Shown here: positions 10,515-22,483 of the stretch, piece by piece
How positions within the stretch are numbered: the first letter of the stretch is position 1
How the letters are laid out: every line of letters starts with the position of its first letter
Source: Platanthera guangdongensis
Taxonomy: Eukaryota > Streptophyta > Magnoliopsida > Asparagales > Orchidaceae
NCBI GenBank assembly: GCA_039583875.1
Contig: CM077151.1
Coordinates: forward strand, 119,451,519 to 119,515,518
DNA: 64,000 bases
Direction of reading: 5' to 3'
Made by a program: the position numbers and the translations under genes
Notes under the pieces: model-generated
The model's input: only the letters and a program-made list of their open reading frames with translations
What the model was told of the DNA's origin: nothing
The model's database searches: none

Positions 10515-13351
10515 CTACTTGATAACTATGCCCTTTCCAGACTGTATCTTTGCTTGGACGGGCGCTTCAGCATCTTCAGCAGTAGCAGGCTTCTTGCCTT
10601 TAAGATCCTTCTTCTTTAACTCTTCAGCTTTGATATTTTGCCTTTCAAAGTAATGATAAGGCTTGGGAAAGTACTTGCTAGGCTCCTAGGCAGTAGGAGG
10701 TAGCTTTCCCATCTTTGCCTTTCTTCTATACTGCACAATGGCTTCTTACCTGTTCTCATGTTTCCTCCACTCCACATCAGAATACCATTTGCCTCTATCC
10801 ACAATATTGTCTTTGGCAGCCTTCCATGCAGTCAGAATGATATTCCTGGAGGTGGGGCTCCATTGTTCAAAGCCAGGCCTCAATTCAGCTTGCTCCCTGA
10901 ATCTCTTCTTAGATAATTGGGCTTCTTGTGCTTTCTGCAAAGCTTCTTGTATAGCCTTAGGCACTGGCTGAACCACTTTTTCTATGATGACATTTTGCTT
11001 TCCCTCAGGTGGGCTATACATTGACTGTATATCTGTATGTATCATATCAAAGTCTGGTGGAGGGTATATTACTTGAGCCAGTTCAGCTTGCTCCCCTCCA
11101 AGATATGCAGGATTAATCCCAGACTCTGCCACATTGTCATCATCACATAATGGAAGATATCCAAGGGTGGCTCTGATGGAATTGGAAATCCATTTTACAT
11201 GATCAGAGCTGGCTTTGACTAACACCCTCTCCCCCTTTATGACTTCTCTAACAATATTATCCCTCAGATCATTTTCTGAAATCTTATTTGGGCATCCAAA
11301 TAGTTTACTCCATCCTTAAAGAAAGGTTTCAACCTTTGGAGCTTGTCAGTTATAGCCTTTTGAGAGTCTTGTATAGCAGTTTTAACAGCAGTTATTCCCT
11401 CTTGTAATGCTTTATCAAATTCTGTCTTAGCTGTAGCAGTAGCTGTAGTCTGACCAGTAGCTCTATTCTTCATTTCTGTGACTATTGCATTGTGTGAAGC
11501 AGTGAGATTATCATTCATCCTCAGCTGGTTCTCCAGAACATAGCCTTGCTTCACTGCAATATCATCTACTTGAGCTTTGATCTTCTCTTGATGTGTAGCC
11601 AAGTAGACCCCTGCATTCCCACCCTTGTGGAAGCAGTCAGTCATCTCTTTCTTATTCAGATTCATTTCAAATCTGATGGACTTAATATCTTGGGCCAGAT
11701 CAAACTATAGAGACTTATGCCCTTCATCCATATAAGATTGCAAAGCCTGTCTTTGCTCATCCATCTTTATCTGCATGGCAACCATCAGAGAACTAAAATC
11801 TACAGATGGGGCTGGCTGTGGTGCAGGCTGTGGTGCAATTGTTTGTAAAGCCTTTTTGTAAGTTTGGCTCCTTCTCTTAAAGACTTGGAATTTCCTCTTT
11901 TTGGCTCTTGTAGCCGCTTTATCTTCTGAAGCAGATGTGCTATCAATAGTCACTTTGTCCTTTGGACTTGGAGGTAGCTCCTTCTCAGTCCTTTGTAGGC
12001 CTTCAGTAGCTTTTGGCACCTCAGTCTCTTTGCCTGCAGTTTTCTCTATATTTTCCACTTGCTCCCCCTCAACATGGGCCTTCTCCCCCTCAGCAGCAGT
12101 ACTTTCTTTCTCAAAGTCAGTTTGGAGTAGGTCAGGGAATAGCTCTTCTAGGGTAAATTCCTGTTGAGGATGGGGTGGAGAATCTCTAATCTCATTAATC
12201 ACTTGATCAGATACCACTTGATCAGCAACAGATGTGTCCTCCTTGACAACATCTTGGGGTTGACTAGGAATCTGAGGTTGCTGATTTGCAGTAGATAATG
12301 TGTCAGTTATAACTGCATTCTCAATAGAGAAATCTAATTGGTTTATTTAAGTTATTACCTCAAGTATGGTTTGTGTAGCTCTTTCACTTCCTAGAGGAGT
12401 AGGCTCATCCACCAGTAGAGGCTCCCCCTGCATGGAATCCTGGTGAATTAGGCTTGCTTGAGGTAGCTCCCCCTGCCTTGGTGCATCTTCTTGTCTAGCA
12501 GGAGATTGTCCACCAGTTCCAGTGTCTTGTTCATCATTTGGAGTAAAGACAACTTGCTCTTCAGAGCTGCTTGATGATTCTTGAGCCACAGGGGCTGTCT
12601 TCTTCTTCTTCTTTTGGGGTGTTACCTTCTCAGGAGTTGGCATTTCCTTAGTCAAGACTCTATCCCATCTAGAGAAAATTCTCATGTCCATCTTCCTCAT
12701 GTGAATGATCTTAGTTCTAGCAGCTTGACTCATGACCTCTGGTATACTACCAGCCAGGTATAGACTTAGAATCCTACCCAAATTGGGCTTCTTCATACTC
12801 TCCTTAATCTTCTCAAACACTACTGCAGACCAATCAGTTTGTAGTTTGAAGATAATTCTTGTCATTATACCAAACATATGAGCTGATACTTTGTCATGCC
12901 CTCCAGGCTTGCTCAAGATAACTTTGCCAACAATTTCAGATAGAAATTTGCCCTGCATGTTCATTCCCTTCCTATTTAAAACTGATCCTATTTTCATCTT
13001 GGAATCTAGTCCACACCTTGTTAATGCTTCTCTAGTCTTTGTAGCAGTAACATCTTCTTCTTCCTTAGTCTTAGGTAGATGAAGTACCTTTCTCAGACTT
13101 TTGGGTGAAACTTTCACCTTTGCCCCATGAACTCTAGACTTAATCTTGTGTCCAGATTCATCTACTGTAGCTCCATTCAGGAATTCCAGGACCTCTTTCT
13201 TCCATATCTTGGTTGGTTCGGAAACAAGAAATTCTAACCCTGTCTCTTCTATTAGGGTTATCACACCTTTGATCTCTGGTTCCCCATCATCAAACGCATG
13301 CCGCACGAGTTCGTAACCTTCATTCACATTCTCTTCGAGCTTGGGCGCCAT
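10515..13351 (-). pseudogene. aORF of element D: large extra ORF between pol and 3' LTR
   Basis: The ATG at 13351 (MAPKLEENVNEGYELV) opens a frame that runs, with stops at 12347 and about 11705, to 11264. It then shifts frame and continues to a stop at 10515, about 945 codons in all. Residues ~1-250 share a domain with the aORFs of A and C: FLSEIVGKVILSKPGGHD, a W-x6-FEKIK segment, GRILSLYL, and a final RW. Then follow a long Pro/Ser/Glu region, a probable coiled coil (about 11270-11640) and a Lys-rich tail. There is no signal peptide or membrane helix, so it is not an obvious envelope protein. It resembles plant proteins annotated only as putative transposon proteins; its role is unknown. 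Confidence 0.6.
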
Positions 13352-13384
13352 TAGGGTTTGAAGAAATTTGAATCTAGAGAAGAG

Positions 13385-13840
13385 AGGTGTCGACACACAA
13401 GTTTGGTCTCGAAACTTTGGTGAGTGTGTCGACAGACAATGGTGAAATCCTATTTATACCTTTCTAGGATCGAAGATGAAAGGGCACGTCAAAATACTTA
13501 AATTGTGTCGACACTGTTGAAAAGTGTCGACACAGACTTATAATGTCTCAACAACTATGTGTCGACACAAGTATAGTCGACAGAATATATGTGTCGACAC
13601 TTGTTTATGTGTCGACATCACTTAGCTCGACACTTAGTCGAGACTTTACTTGACTAATTCTGGATAAATCTTAAGTGTCGACACCACCTTGGATGTGTCA
13701 ACACCTACACTGCATGTGTCGACACTAATTTTCTGAAGTGTCGACACCAACTTCCTAGATGTGTCGACACCTTTTCTCTGAAGTGTCGACACCACTTTTT
13801 TGTGTCGACACAGACAACTCTGTGTGTCGACACCTTTTTA
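13385..13840. repeat. TGTCGACA palindrome array between pol and aORF (D)
   Basis: About 13 copies of GTGTCGACAC or close variants, the same motif as in the D LTR, here upstream of the aORF start. One copy abuts the aORF leader at 13389. Confidence 0.88.
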
Positions 13841-13864
13841 CTTAGCCAATTTTCTTTTGTAAAC

Positions 13865-15330
13865 TTATTCTAAGTTAATCATCCCTAATTCAATTTTAAA
13901 CCTATTGAATTTGGTTTCTTCTAAAGGCTAAGTATACATGTCAGCTAGTTGATTATCTGTATTAACATACTCTAGTGAAATATCTTTTTCAACATGTTCC
14001 CTTAAAAAATGATATTTTATCTCTATGTGCTTAATCTTACTATGAGAAACAGTATTGTTTGCAATAGATATAACACTAGTAGAGTCACAAAATAGTGGTG
14101 TTCTACTTACTTGAATACCATAATCCTCAAGATGATGTTGTATCCATAGAAGTTGAGCACAGCAACTTCCTGCAGCCACATACTCTGATTTTGCTGTGGA
14201 GATAGCCACACTTGTTTGCTTCTTGCTACTCCATGAAATTAGTCTTCCACCTAGGAATTGACAGGTACCAGTTGTACTTTTCCTATCTTCTTTGCAGCCT
14301 GTAAAATATGCATCTGAATAACCTGTCATTTCAAAGTCTCCATTCTTAGGGTACCAAAGGCCTAGATAAGGAGTGCCCTTTAGATATATCAGAATTCTTT
14401 TGACTGCTGTCAAATGAGACTCTTTAGGGCAAGCTTGGTATCTAGCACAGACACATGTAGCATACATGATATCTGGTCTACTTGCAGTCAAATACAATAG
14501 GGAGCCAACTATCCCTCTATACAAAGTCTCATATGCAGGTTTCCCTGCATCATCTTTGCTAAGAGACATACTTGACCCCATAGGAGTTTTCATGGTACTA
14601 GATGATTCCATACCATACTTCCTTATTAATTCTAGAGTGAACTTAGACTGTCATATGGATAAACCATTCTCAGTCTGTCTAACTTGGAGTCCCAAGAAGA
14701 ACTTAAGTTCCCCCATACTGCTCATTTCAAATTGTCCTTGCATAAGTTTTGCAAACTTTTTGCAAAGACTACTTTCAGTAGACCCAAATATGATGTCATC
14801 TACATATATTTGGACTAGAATGATCTTGCCTCTGGATTCCCTAAGGAATAGAGTCTTGTCTATTTTCCCCCTTGTGAATTTATTCTCAATGAGGAAACTA
14901 GACAGGGTCTCATACCAAGCCCTAGGGGCTTGTTTTAACCCATACAAAGCCTTCCTAAGTCTATAAACATAATTAGGTTTAGTTGAATCAACAAAACCTG
15001 ATAGCTGTTCCACATAGACTTCTACCTTCAGATTGCCATTTAAAAAGACTGACTTAACATCCATTTGGTATACTTTAAACCCTTGATAGGTTGCATAGGC
15101 CAAGAACATCCTTATAGCTTCTAGTCTGGCTACTGGAGCAAAGGTATGATCAAAGTCAATACCTTCTTCCTGCTTATATCCCTTAGCAACCAGTCTTGTT
15201 TTGTTCTTTATAACGACTACATGTTCATCCATCTTATTCGTGAAGATCCACTTAGTTCAAATTATGTTGTGGTCTTTTGGTTTAGGAACAAGCTCCCAAA
15301 CATTGCATCTCTTGAACTGATTCAGCTCCT
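13865..15330 (-). pseudogene. pol: Reverse transcriptase-RNase H of element D
   Basis: Copies element RNA to DNA and removes the RNA strand. RT landmarks: [45 protein letters not shown], and the catalytic [12 protein letters not shown], then [10 protein letters not shown]. RNase H landmarks: GSLLYLTASRPDIMYA, RKSTTGTCQFLGG, FCDSTSVISIANN, KIKHIEIKYHFLRE. All lie in one frame with stops near 14648 (TGA) and 13928. The end, LGMINLE then TAA, is at 13865. The YVDD is intact, so loss of function comes from the nonsense codons. Confidence 0.88.
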
Positions 15331-15628
15331 CTTGCATTGCCTCAATCCAATGAGGGTCTAGGATGGCTTCTTCAAATTTCTTTGGCTCAACTTGGGATAG
15401 AAAACTGGAGTAGAGTACTGAACTTAGATTTCTACTCCTTGTTTGTACCCCTTATCTTAGATCACCAATAATTTTATCTGCTGGATGATCTCTTAGATGT
15501 CTATTAGCTGGTGGCAGCCTGGCTTCAGGTTGAACTCCTTCAGCTTCTTCAACTTGCTGCACTCCATGGTCTTCTTCTGCATCAGGTGCATGTAGTACTC
15601 CCCCTGGACAACAACCACTATCTTCTAC

Positions 15629-17029
15629 TTATTGTCTTGCAGTAGGTCCTTCTTTTATAGTGAGCTTGTCCATCTTCTCAGTCACACCTGTGGAGCTGCA
15701 AATACTACTAGACAATTCATTGTTAATAAGTTTAGCTTCATCAAATACTACATGTACTGACTCTTCTACAACTTGAGTAGTCAAGTTGTAGACCATATAA
15801 GCCTTACTGTTGTTGCTGTACCCAATAAAGATCCCCTCTTGGGATTTGGCAGCAAACTTGGTTAAGTAAGACTTACCATTGTTAAGTATATAGCATTTAC
15901 AACCAAAGATCCTGAAATATGATAGGTTTGGTTTTCTGCCTTTCACAATCTCATAGGGGGTCTTATTGTGGCTCTTGGTGATAGTAGCCCTATTAATTAC
16001 ATGGCATGCAGTGTTAACTGCCTCAGCCCAGAAATATTCTGGGAGAGATGTGTCACTTAATAGGGTTCTACCAACCTCAATCAAGGTTCTATTTTTCCTC
16101 TCAGCAATGCCATTTTGCTGAGGTGTTCTTGGTGAAGAAAATTCCTGAAATATCCCAAACTCTTCACATAGCTTTGTCATACTATCATACTGGAATTCAG
16201 TACCATGGTCACTTCTTACTTTGACCACTGTACTGTCTAACTCATTCTGAATTTGTTTGACAAAACTATAGAATATACTAGGTGTTTCACATTTCTATCT
16301 AAGGAAGAACACCCAGGAAAACCTTGAGTAGTCATCTACAACCACAAATGTGTAGACCTTCCTACCTAGGCTGTGAACTGGCATAGGACCAAAGAGATCC
16401 ATATGCAAGAGGTATAAGCACCTCACAGCATCTTTGTTCTCAATGCTATTAAAGGTGGATCTAGTCTGCTTGCCCTTTTGACAAGCTGAACAAATCCCAT
16501 CTTTAATACACTTAACCTGAGGACCATTCCTCACTAACTCTTTGCTATAGAGTTGGCCAATTGTCTTGTAGTTAAGATGGGCTAGCCTCTTGTGCCATTT
16601 GACACAATGAGAGACTTTCTCATCAGCTACAAGAAACACTGGAGAAACATTGTTCTCACACATAATGTCTAAGCAATAGACATTTCTCTTTCTATAACCT
16701 GTCAGAATGATCTCTTGATCATTTGACCTCCTGATATGACAACCATCTTTGACAAATGAGATGTCATATCCTAAATCACTTAGTTGACTTATACTAATTA
16801 GGTTATGTTTCAAACCTTTAACATAAGGCACTTGAGTAATTGTTATAAGGTTGCTAGAAATGTTACCAAAACCTTTGATGATTCCTTTTTCAGAACCACC
16901 AAAGGTGAATTTAGGACCATCCTTGATTGGTGTGAAGTCCTTTAGCAATCCTCTAGTTCCAGTCATGTGCCTGGAACATCCACTGTCCAAGTACCATATT
17001 GGGGCATGGCCACTTGGACTCACCTGCAA
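15629..17029 (-). pseudogene. pol: Protease-integrase of element D
   Basis: It begins just after a CAG|GTGAG sequence. The aspartic protease motif IWYLDSGCSRHMTG has an intact D-S-G. Integrase follows: zinc-binding WHKRLAHLNYK and CSACQKGKQ, catalytic Asp in LHMDLFGP, catalytic Asp in VRSDHGTEF, and catalytic Glu in PQQNGIAERKNRTL, then YFRIFGCKCYI. It is in the same frame as gag and RT, with a stop at about 16295. Between 15330 and 15629 is the variable integrase-RT linker, which I cannot translate cleanly. Confidence 0.88.
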
Positions 17030-17035
17030 AACAGA

Positions 17036-19068
17036 TTAGTTGACCTTAGAACCCAGAGAATTCTTGGGTTCTTGGTGCTGGTTAGTTTGCCTCTTAACAA
17101 AGCTACCTGCAGATCTTTCAACAGGCAGTTTGCTACTCACTTTGGCACTAGAATTGTGCCAGCAGTCAATGGCAAAGTGGCCTACCTTGCCACAGCACCA
17201 ACACTCAAATCTATTGTACCTTTGCTTAGGTACAACCCTAGCTGTTCTATCTACAGCAGGCTTGTTGAGTACTGGGGCTTTGCCCTTAGACTTGGACTTT
17301 ATAGTCCTAGCAGGTTGTGTAAACCCTAATCCAGTTTTACCCTTCTGATGTACAAATTCATCTATCAAAGGTAAAATAGATTTTGGTTTAGAAAACCTTG
17401 CAACTATATCTCTCTCCTTCTGAAGACTAATCTCCAGATTTCTGATTTGATCATTCTTAAATGTTATAGTCCCCATATGAATAACAGTTATGCGCTTCAG
17501 TCTGGCTATTTCATTTAGTTTTTGATCAATCAACTTCTCAAAATCAGTTGCAGCCTCTTTGAGACTAGCAATCTCCTTTGCCTGACTCTTGGCCAAGGAT
17601 TTGCTTTTCTTAAAAGCTTGCAACAGTACACTATATTCATCAATCAACTAATGAATATCCCCTTCAGATTCAGATCCACTGGCATCACTTGATGCTGATG
17701 TAACTGAGTCTGAACTAGCACTAGAAATTGAACTTAAAGAACAATTTTGTACCTGACTAGGTCCAGGCTGCTCCTGGATTTTGTCACCTTCAGATAAGGC
17801 CATCAGTCCCTGGCACTGATTGTCCTCTTGCTCATATATAGAATTCATTAACTGGATGAACTCCTCTTCTTCTTCAGCAAACAGTCCAATGTAAGCTTCT
17901 GCTTCTGAATCAGTTTCTGAAGATGATATGTCTGACAGGATTTTGTCCTTCTTGGAAACAAAGGACCTTTCCTTTTTTCCCTTGATCTGAGTCTTATTCT
18001 TATCAGATGACTCTTTCCTTTTCTCTGGACAGTCAGCAACAACATGTCCTTGTCTGTTACATCAATAGCATACAATTTTTGATAAAGTTGCTTTGCTTTA
18101 CTTGGGCTTTCTCCTGTCTTTCTTTGATGACTTCTTATTCTGATAATAGTCATCTTTTCCCGGTGAAGTGGATGGCTTTGACCTCCACTGTTTCTTCTTT
18201 AGAAACTTCTGAAAGTGTCTTGTGAAAGCTGCAAAATCCTCATCACTCTCACTGCTTTCAGAATCCCTGCATTCTATCTCATCTGTCTCAGATCCAGCAA
18301 CCCTTGGTGGTGGAGATGGAGACTTACTTCTATATTTCTTAGTGGCTTCTGTCTTGAATGCCACTGCTCTTTCTTTGTGCTCAATTCTTGTAGTCTTCTC
18401 CTCCACTTTCCTTACCATTAGCTGCATTTCATAGGATAACAGCTTTCCAAACAATGTTGGAGGAGGAATATCTGCTAACTTGGCCATTTCCCTTATGGCA
18501 CAGATCTTGGTGTCCCAGTCCTTTGTTAGGGACCTCAAGAACTTATCATTCAGTTCATAATTGCTGAATTCTCTTCCATAGGACATCAACTTATTGACAA
18601 TCCTATAGAATTTCTTATAGCATTCTGTTATACTATCAGACTTGCCTTGTCGGAAGCTCTCATATTTTTGGTTTAACAAAGACTTCCTGTCTTGTCTAAC
18701 TTCTTCTGAACCCTCCATGTACACTATCAGAGTATCCCACATCTCCTTTGATGTTTTACAGTGTATTAAGTTCTGAAATGTAGCATCATCTATGGCACTT
18801 ACAATGATATTCTGTGCCCTCTTGTCCATGGTGGTCAGAATAATCTCATTTTTGTCATTTCAGAAAAGTCCTTAGGTGTTCTCTGATTTGCATCCAGGAC
18901 TGATACTTTCATAGGCACATAAGGCCCTTCTTTAACTGTGATATAGATTCTAGGGTCAGAGGCTTAAATAAACAGTCTAACCCTTTCTTTCCAGATGCCA
19001 AAATTCTCCTTTCTGCAAATTGGCAACTTCATGGATCCAAGTTCTTTATGATTCTCGGTTGAACCCAT
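17036..19068 (-). pseudogene. gag: Gag of element D
   Basis: The ATG at 19068 (MGSTENHKELGSMKL) opens gag. A stop and a frameshift near 18840 separate the N-terminus from the main domain at 18829 (MDKRAQNIIVSAIDD, KEMWDTLIVYMEGS, SITECYKKFYRIVN). A CCHC knuckle near 18030-18075 is interrupted by a TGA (CY-stop-CNRQGHVVADC), possibly from CGA by CpG deamination. A second knuckle-like CWCCGKVGHFAIDC lies near 17180, preceded by a probable coiled coil (17400-17640). A TAG at 17648 and a TAA at 17036 (just before pol) are the other stops. Having two knuckles in one gag is notable. Confidence 0.8.
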
Positions 19069-19165
19069 TTTCTTGATTTTCTTGTTTATGCTGAATCTGT
19101 CCTTGATTTCACTAAATCTGCCAACAGGATCTACTCAGACAGTTATGTCCTTTTTTGAGCAACCT

Positions 19166-19180
19166 GGCTCTGATACCACT
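19166..19180 (-). other. Element D primer-binding site
   Basis: The minus strand reads AGTGGTATCAGAGCC directly after the 5' LTR end TTTCA. It complements the initiator methionine tRNA. Confidence 0.88.
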
Positions 19181-20012
19181 TGAAAGAAATTGTACCCTAA
19201 TCACCTAAAGGGGGGGGTGGTGAATAGGTGACTTAATCTTTTTTAAACTTTTAGGCAGATTATATCACAGATTTCACAGAACTATACACAGCATACACAA
19301 CATCAATCACATACACAGAGTACACACTATTTTATAGTAGTTCCTCAAGTTTTGGGTACATCCACTTTCCCCCTTCGCCTATCTAGTAGTGTACTAGATT
19401 CGGCCAAACTCCTCCACTATTCCTCAGATCCTCAGATCTTACACTCAGAACCCCAACCAGGTTCCTACAGCTCAGAGTGATCTCACTCCTACAACTCAGG
19501 CACAATAGCCCTACCACTCAGTCTTTACAAAGACTTGCACTCAGCCACAAGGCCTACACTCAGAGATATGAATCTCCTACACTCAGGCACACAGGCCCTA
19601 CCACTCAGCCTTTATAATTACAGGCTTACAACTCAGATCCCTAAGGATCCTACAAGAAATTAAGAATACAATGTATATACCTACAACTCAGAATAAGAGA
19701 GAAGAGTTGACAGGTTTCTTGATGAGTTCTTGGAAGAACTCTGCTGAGATCAACCTCACTTGGCTTTCTTCAAAGCTTCTTGAATGTAGAACACAATAGA
19801 GTTGAGTCTCTCTGCAGCTGATCTTCTATCACTGCAACTTAAGAATCAGATCTTGATCTGAAACCTTCTTCACAGCCTGGTTCCAACAGCTGTCTTCTTG
19901 GAAGGAGCTCTCTCTCTCCAACTACTTAGATCTTCAATTGAATCTTCAATGAATTACTTGATCTTGTGTGAATCTCTTGTTGTTAATCTCTCAATTTCTA
20001 TTGACAGAATAA

Positions 20013-20026
20013 GCCTATATATAGGC
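20013..20026 (-). promoter_or_regulatory. TATA box of element D (5' LTR, transcribing copy)
   Basis: GCCTATATATAGGC is identical to the 3' LTR copy. Transcription would run leftwards into gag. Confidence 0.65.
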
Positions 20027-20154
20027 CTTCTTCATGGTGACCGGCTGATCCGGTTTCTAACGACTTTCTGACAACTCTGACAGTTGCAGTAGACCGGCTG
20101 GAATGGCAGCTGTCATGTCATCCAGTCACTTCTTGAAATATCTGTATCTGTCTG

Positions 20155-21040
20155 AAAGTGTCGAGACAGTCTGTCTTTAGGTGTCGACACTTATAGACTA
20201 AGTGTCGACACAAGTCGACTAAGTGTCGACACTAGCCTTCAAGGTGTCGACACAACTCCTTGTGTTGTATAAATTACTTCTCGACACAGCTTCTTCATCA
20301 TGTGTCGACACTGATAATGTGTGTCGGCACAACTCCTTGTTCTTCAGTACTTTGTTGATCTCTTGTAAGTGTCGACACAACTCCTTTGTGTCGACACATA
20401 TTCTTGTGTTGAACTTGTTAAGTGTAGACACATCTTCTTGGTGTCGACACATGTCTTCAGCTTTGATACTTTTGCTGAGTGTCGACACAACTGCTTGGTG
20501 TCGACACTTGTACTTAGTCTTCGTAGAAATTTGCTGAGTATCGACACAGCTCCTTGTGCCGAAACTTTCTTCATGTGTTGAGACTTATGCTGTGTGTCGA
20601 CACTGATCCTTTGTGTCGACGCTTGTACTTAGAATTTTGTTGAACTTTGCTGAGTGTCGACACAGCCTCTTAGTGTCGACACTTTCTTCATATGTTGAGT
20701 CTTCTGCTGTATGTCGACACATTCTCCAATTGTCGACACTTGTACTTAGAATTTTGTTGAACTTTGCTGAGTGTCGACACAGCCTCCTAGTGTCGACACT
20801 TTCTGATGTCGACAAAGTACCTCTGGGTGTCGATACTGCTTCTAAGTGTTGACACTGCTTCACTGGACATTTCTTCATTGAGTGTCGACACAACCTGCAT
20901 GTGTCGACACTTTCCTTCTGGTGTCGACTCTACATTCCTGGTGTCGACACAATTACTCCAAGTGTCGACACTGCTTCTCTGGGTGTCGACACAAGTCTTC
21001 TTAAGTGTCGACACTTTGCTTCTTGGTGTCGACACATGGA
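20155..21040. repeat. TGTCGACA palindrome array (D 5' LTR U3)
   Basis: Same array as in the 3' LTR, with scattered differences. Several copies are changed at the central CpG or nearby (TGTAGACA, TGTCGGCA, TGTTGACA). Confidence 0.9.
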
Positions 21041-21185
21041 CTTAGAAACTTTTCAGCTTTCCCTGCAAATACTTAACCTGCGCAACTAAACTCAAAACAC
21101 ATCAAATACATTTTGATGTATATCATTGAGTAGGGTGAGGCTTCTTCAAATCAGGTACATTTATTCCAATGTACCCAACATGGAC

Positions 21186-22483
21186 AGTGGTTGCTCCAAG
21201 CATATGACAGGCAGCAAGGACAATCTATCTAATTATAAGTCCAAGCTAGGACCAAAGGTGATCTTTGGTGATTCAAATAGTGGCCAGTTTGAAGGATATG
21301 GAGCAGTAAAGATTGGAACAGTTACCTTCAAGAGACTAACATATGTAAGAGGACTCAAACATAACCTAATATCCATAAGCCAATTATGTGATGAATTTTA
21401 TCAGGTGCACTTTAACTCTACCTCATGTTCTATTATTAATAATGAAAACAAAACTGTTTTAATTGGAATTAGACAAGGTAACATATATCTAGTAGATCTT
21501 ATTTCTGCCAAAACTGATGTTTACTCAATATCACTAGTAACCAAAATGAGTTGTGGCATAAAAGATTAGGTCATTGAAACCTTAAAAATATAGCTAGGTT
21601 ATCTAAAGACAACCTTGTTAGAGGCTTGCCTTCTGGTCCCTACAAGAAGGAAAACTTATGCATGGCTTGTCAATTAGGCAAGCAAACTAAAACTAGTTTC
21701 AAATCTATTAATAAGAGTGATTCACCTAGGATTTTGTATTTGCTTCATGTGGACCTATTTGGACCCATTGCAGTACAAAGCCTAGGGGGTAAGTCTTACA
21801 CTTTAGTGATTGTTGATGACTTCTACAGATTCAGTTGGGTGGCCTTTCTGAGAACTAAGTCAAATACATTCAAGGTTCTTACAGATTTTCTCAGGACCAT
21901 ACAGATTGAGTTCTCTACTTATGTTGCATTGATCAGAAGTGATCATGGCACAGAGTTTGAGTCTCTTCTTATGCATGAGTTCTGTGAGAAGGAAGGTATC
22001 AGGCAGTGCTTCTCAGCTCCTAGAACTCCCCAACAAAATGGGGTAGTTGAAAGAAAAAATAGGACACTCATTGAAACTGCAGGCACATTATTGGCAGATG
22101 CTTACATGCCTCTTTCCTTTTGGGCAGAAGCTGTAAACACTGCTAACTTTGTCCTGAATAGAAGCCTTATACATAAGCTGAAAAATAAGACTCCCTATGA
22201 ATTGCTTAAAGGAAAGAAACCTAAAATCACATATTTTAAAGTTTTTGGTTGTATATGTTATATTCACACAAACAACAAAAGATACATTAGAAAGTTTGAG
22301 GCTAAGGCTGAAGAAGGGATTTTTCTAGGATACTCCCAAGTAAGCAAGGTCTATAGGGTTTTTAATAAATCATATCTTAAAATTGAAGAGTCAGTCCATG
22401 TATCTTTTGATGAAGCTAATATGTCTTATAAGGAGAAAGAGATTTCTAGTAATAGCTCTATTGCAGGTTCCACAACTGTGTGA
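21186..22483 (+). pseudogene. pol: Protease-integrase of element A (after the D insertion)
   Basis: It resumes at SGCSKHMTGSKDN; the WYLD half of the protease motif is left of D at 8212-8223. Then GLKHNLISISQLC, a zinc-binding segment with a stop inside (LWHKRLGH then TGA or shift near 21570), and CMACQLGKQTK. Integrase catalytic residues are present: Asp in HVDLFGP, Asp in IRSDHGTEF, Glu in PQQNGVVERKNRTL. The C-terminal FGCICYIHTNNKRY and GIFLGYSQVSK segments match C's integrase. The protease is destroyed by D and the integrase is broken near 21569. Confidence 0.87.

Larger units (their letters stand above)
8224..21180 (-). mobile_element. Complete copia/Sirevirus retrotransposon D (12,957 bp)
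   Basis: It is bounded by TGAAAG at 8224 and CCAACA at 21180, with LTRs of 2001 and 2000 bp. The target duplication is TGGAC (8219-8223 and 21181-21185). It interrupts element A exactly within the protease motif codons WYLD|SG. From right to left: 5' LTR, PBS, gag, protease-integrase, RT-RNase H, palindrome spacer, aORF, PPT, 3' LTR. About eight differences are visible in the first ~230 bp of the two LTRs, so the insertion is moderately young. Most of gag-pol lies in a single frame interrupted by several stop codons. Confidence 0.93.
19181..21180 (-). repeat. Element D 5' LTR
   Basis: Right copy, 2000 bp, with the same order of parts as 8224-10224. The TATA palindrome is at 20013-20026 and the TGTCGACA array at 20155-21040. 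The downstream neighbour of its outer end is the target duplication TGGAC. Confidence 0.93.
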
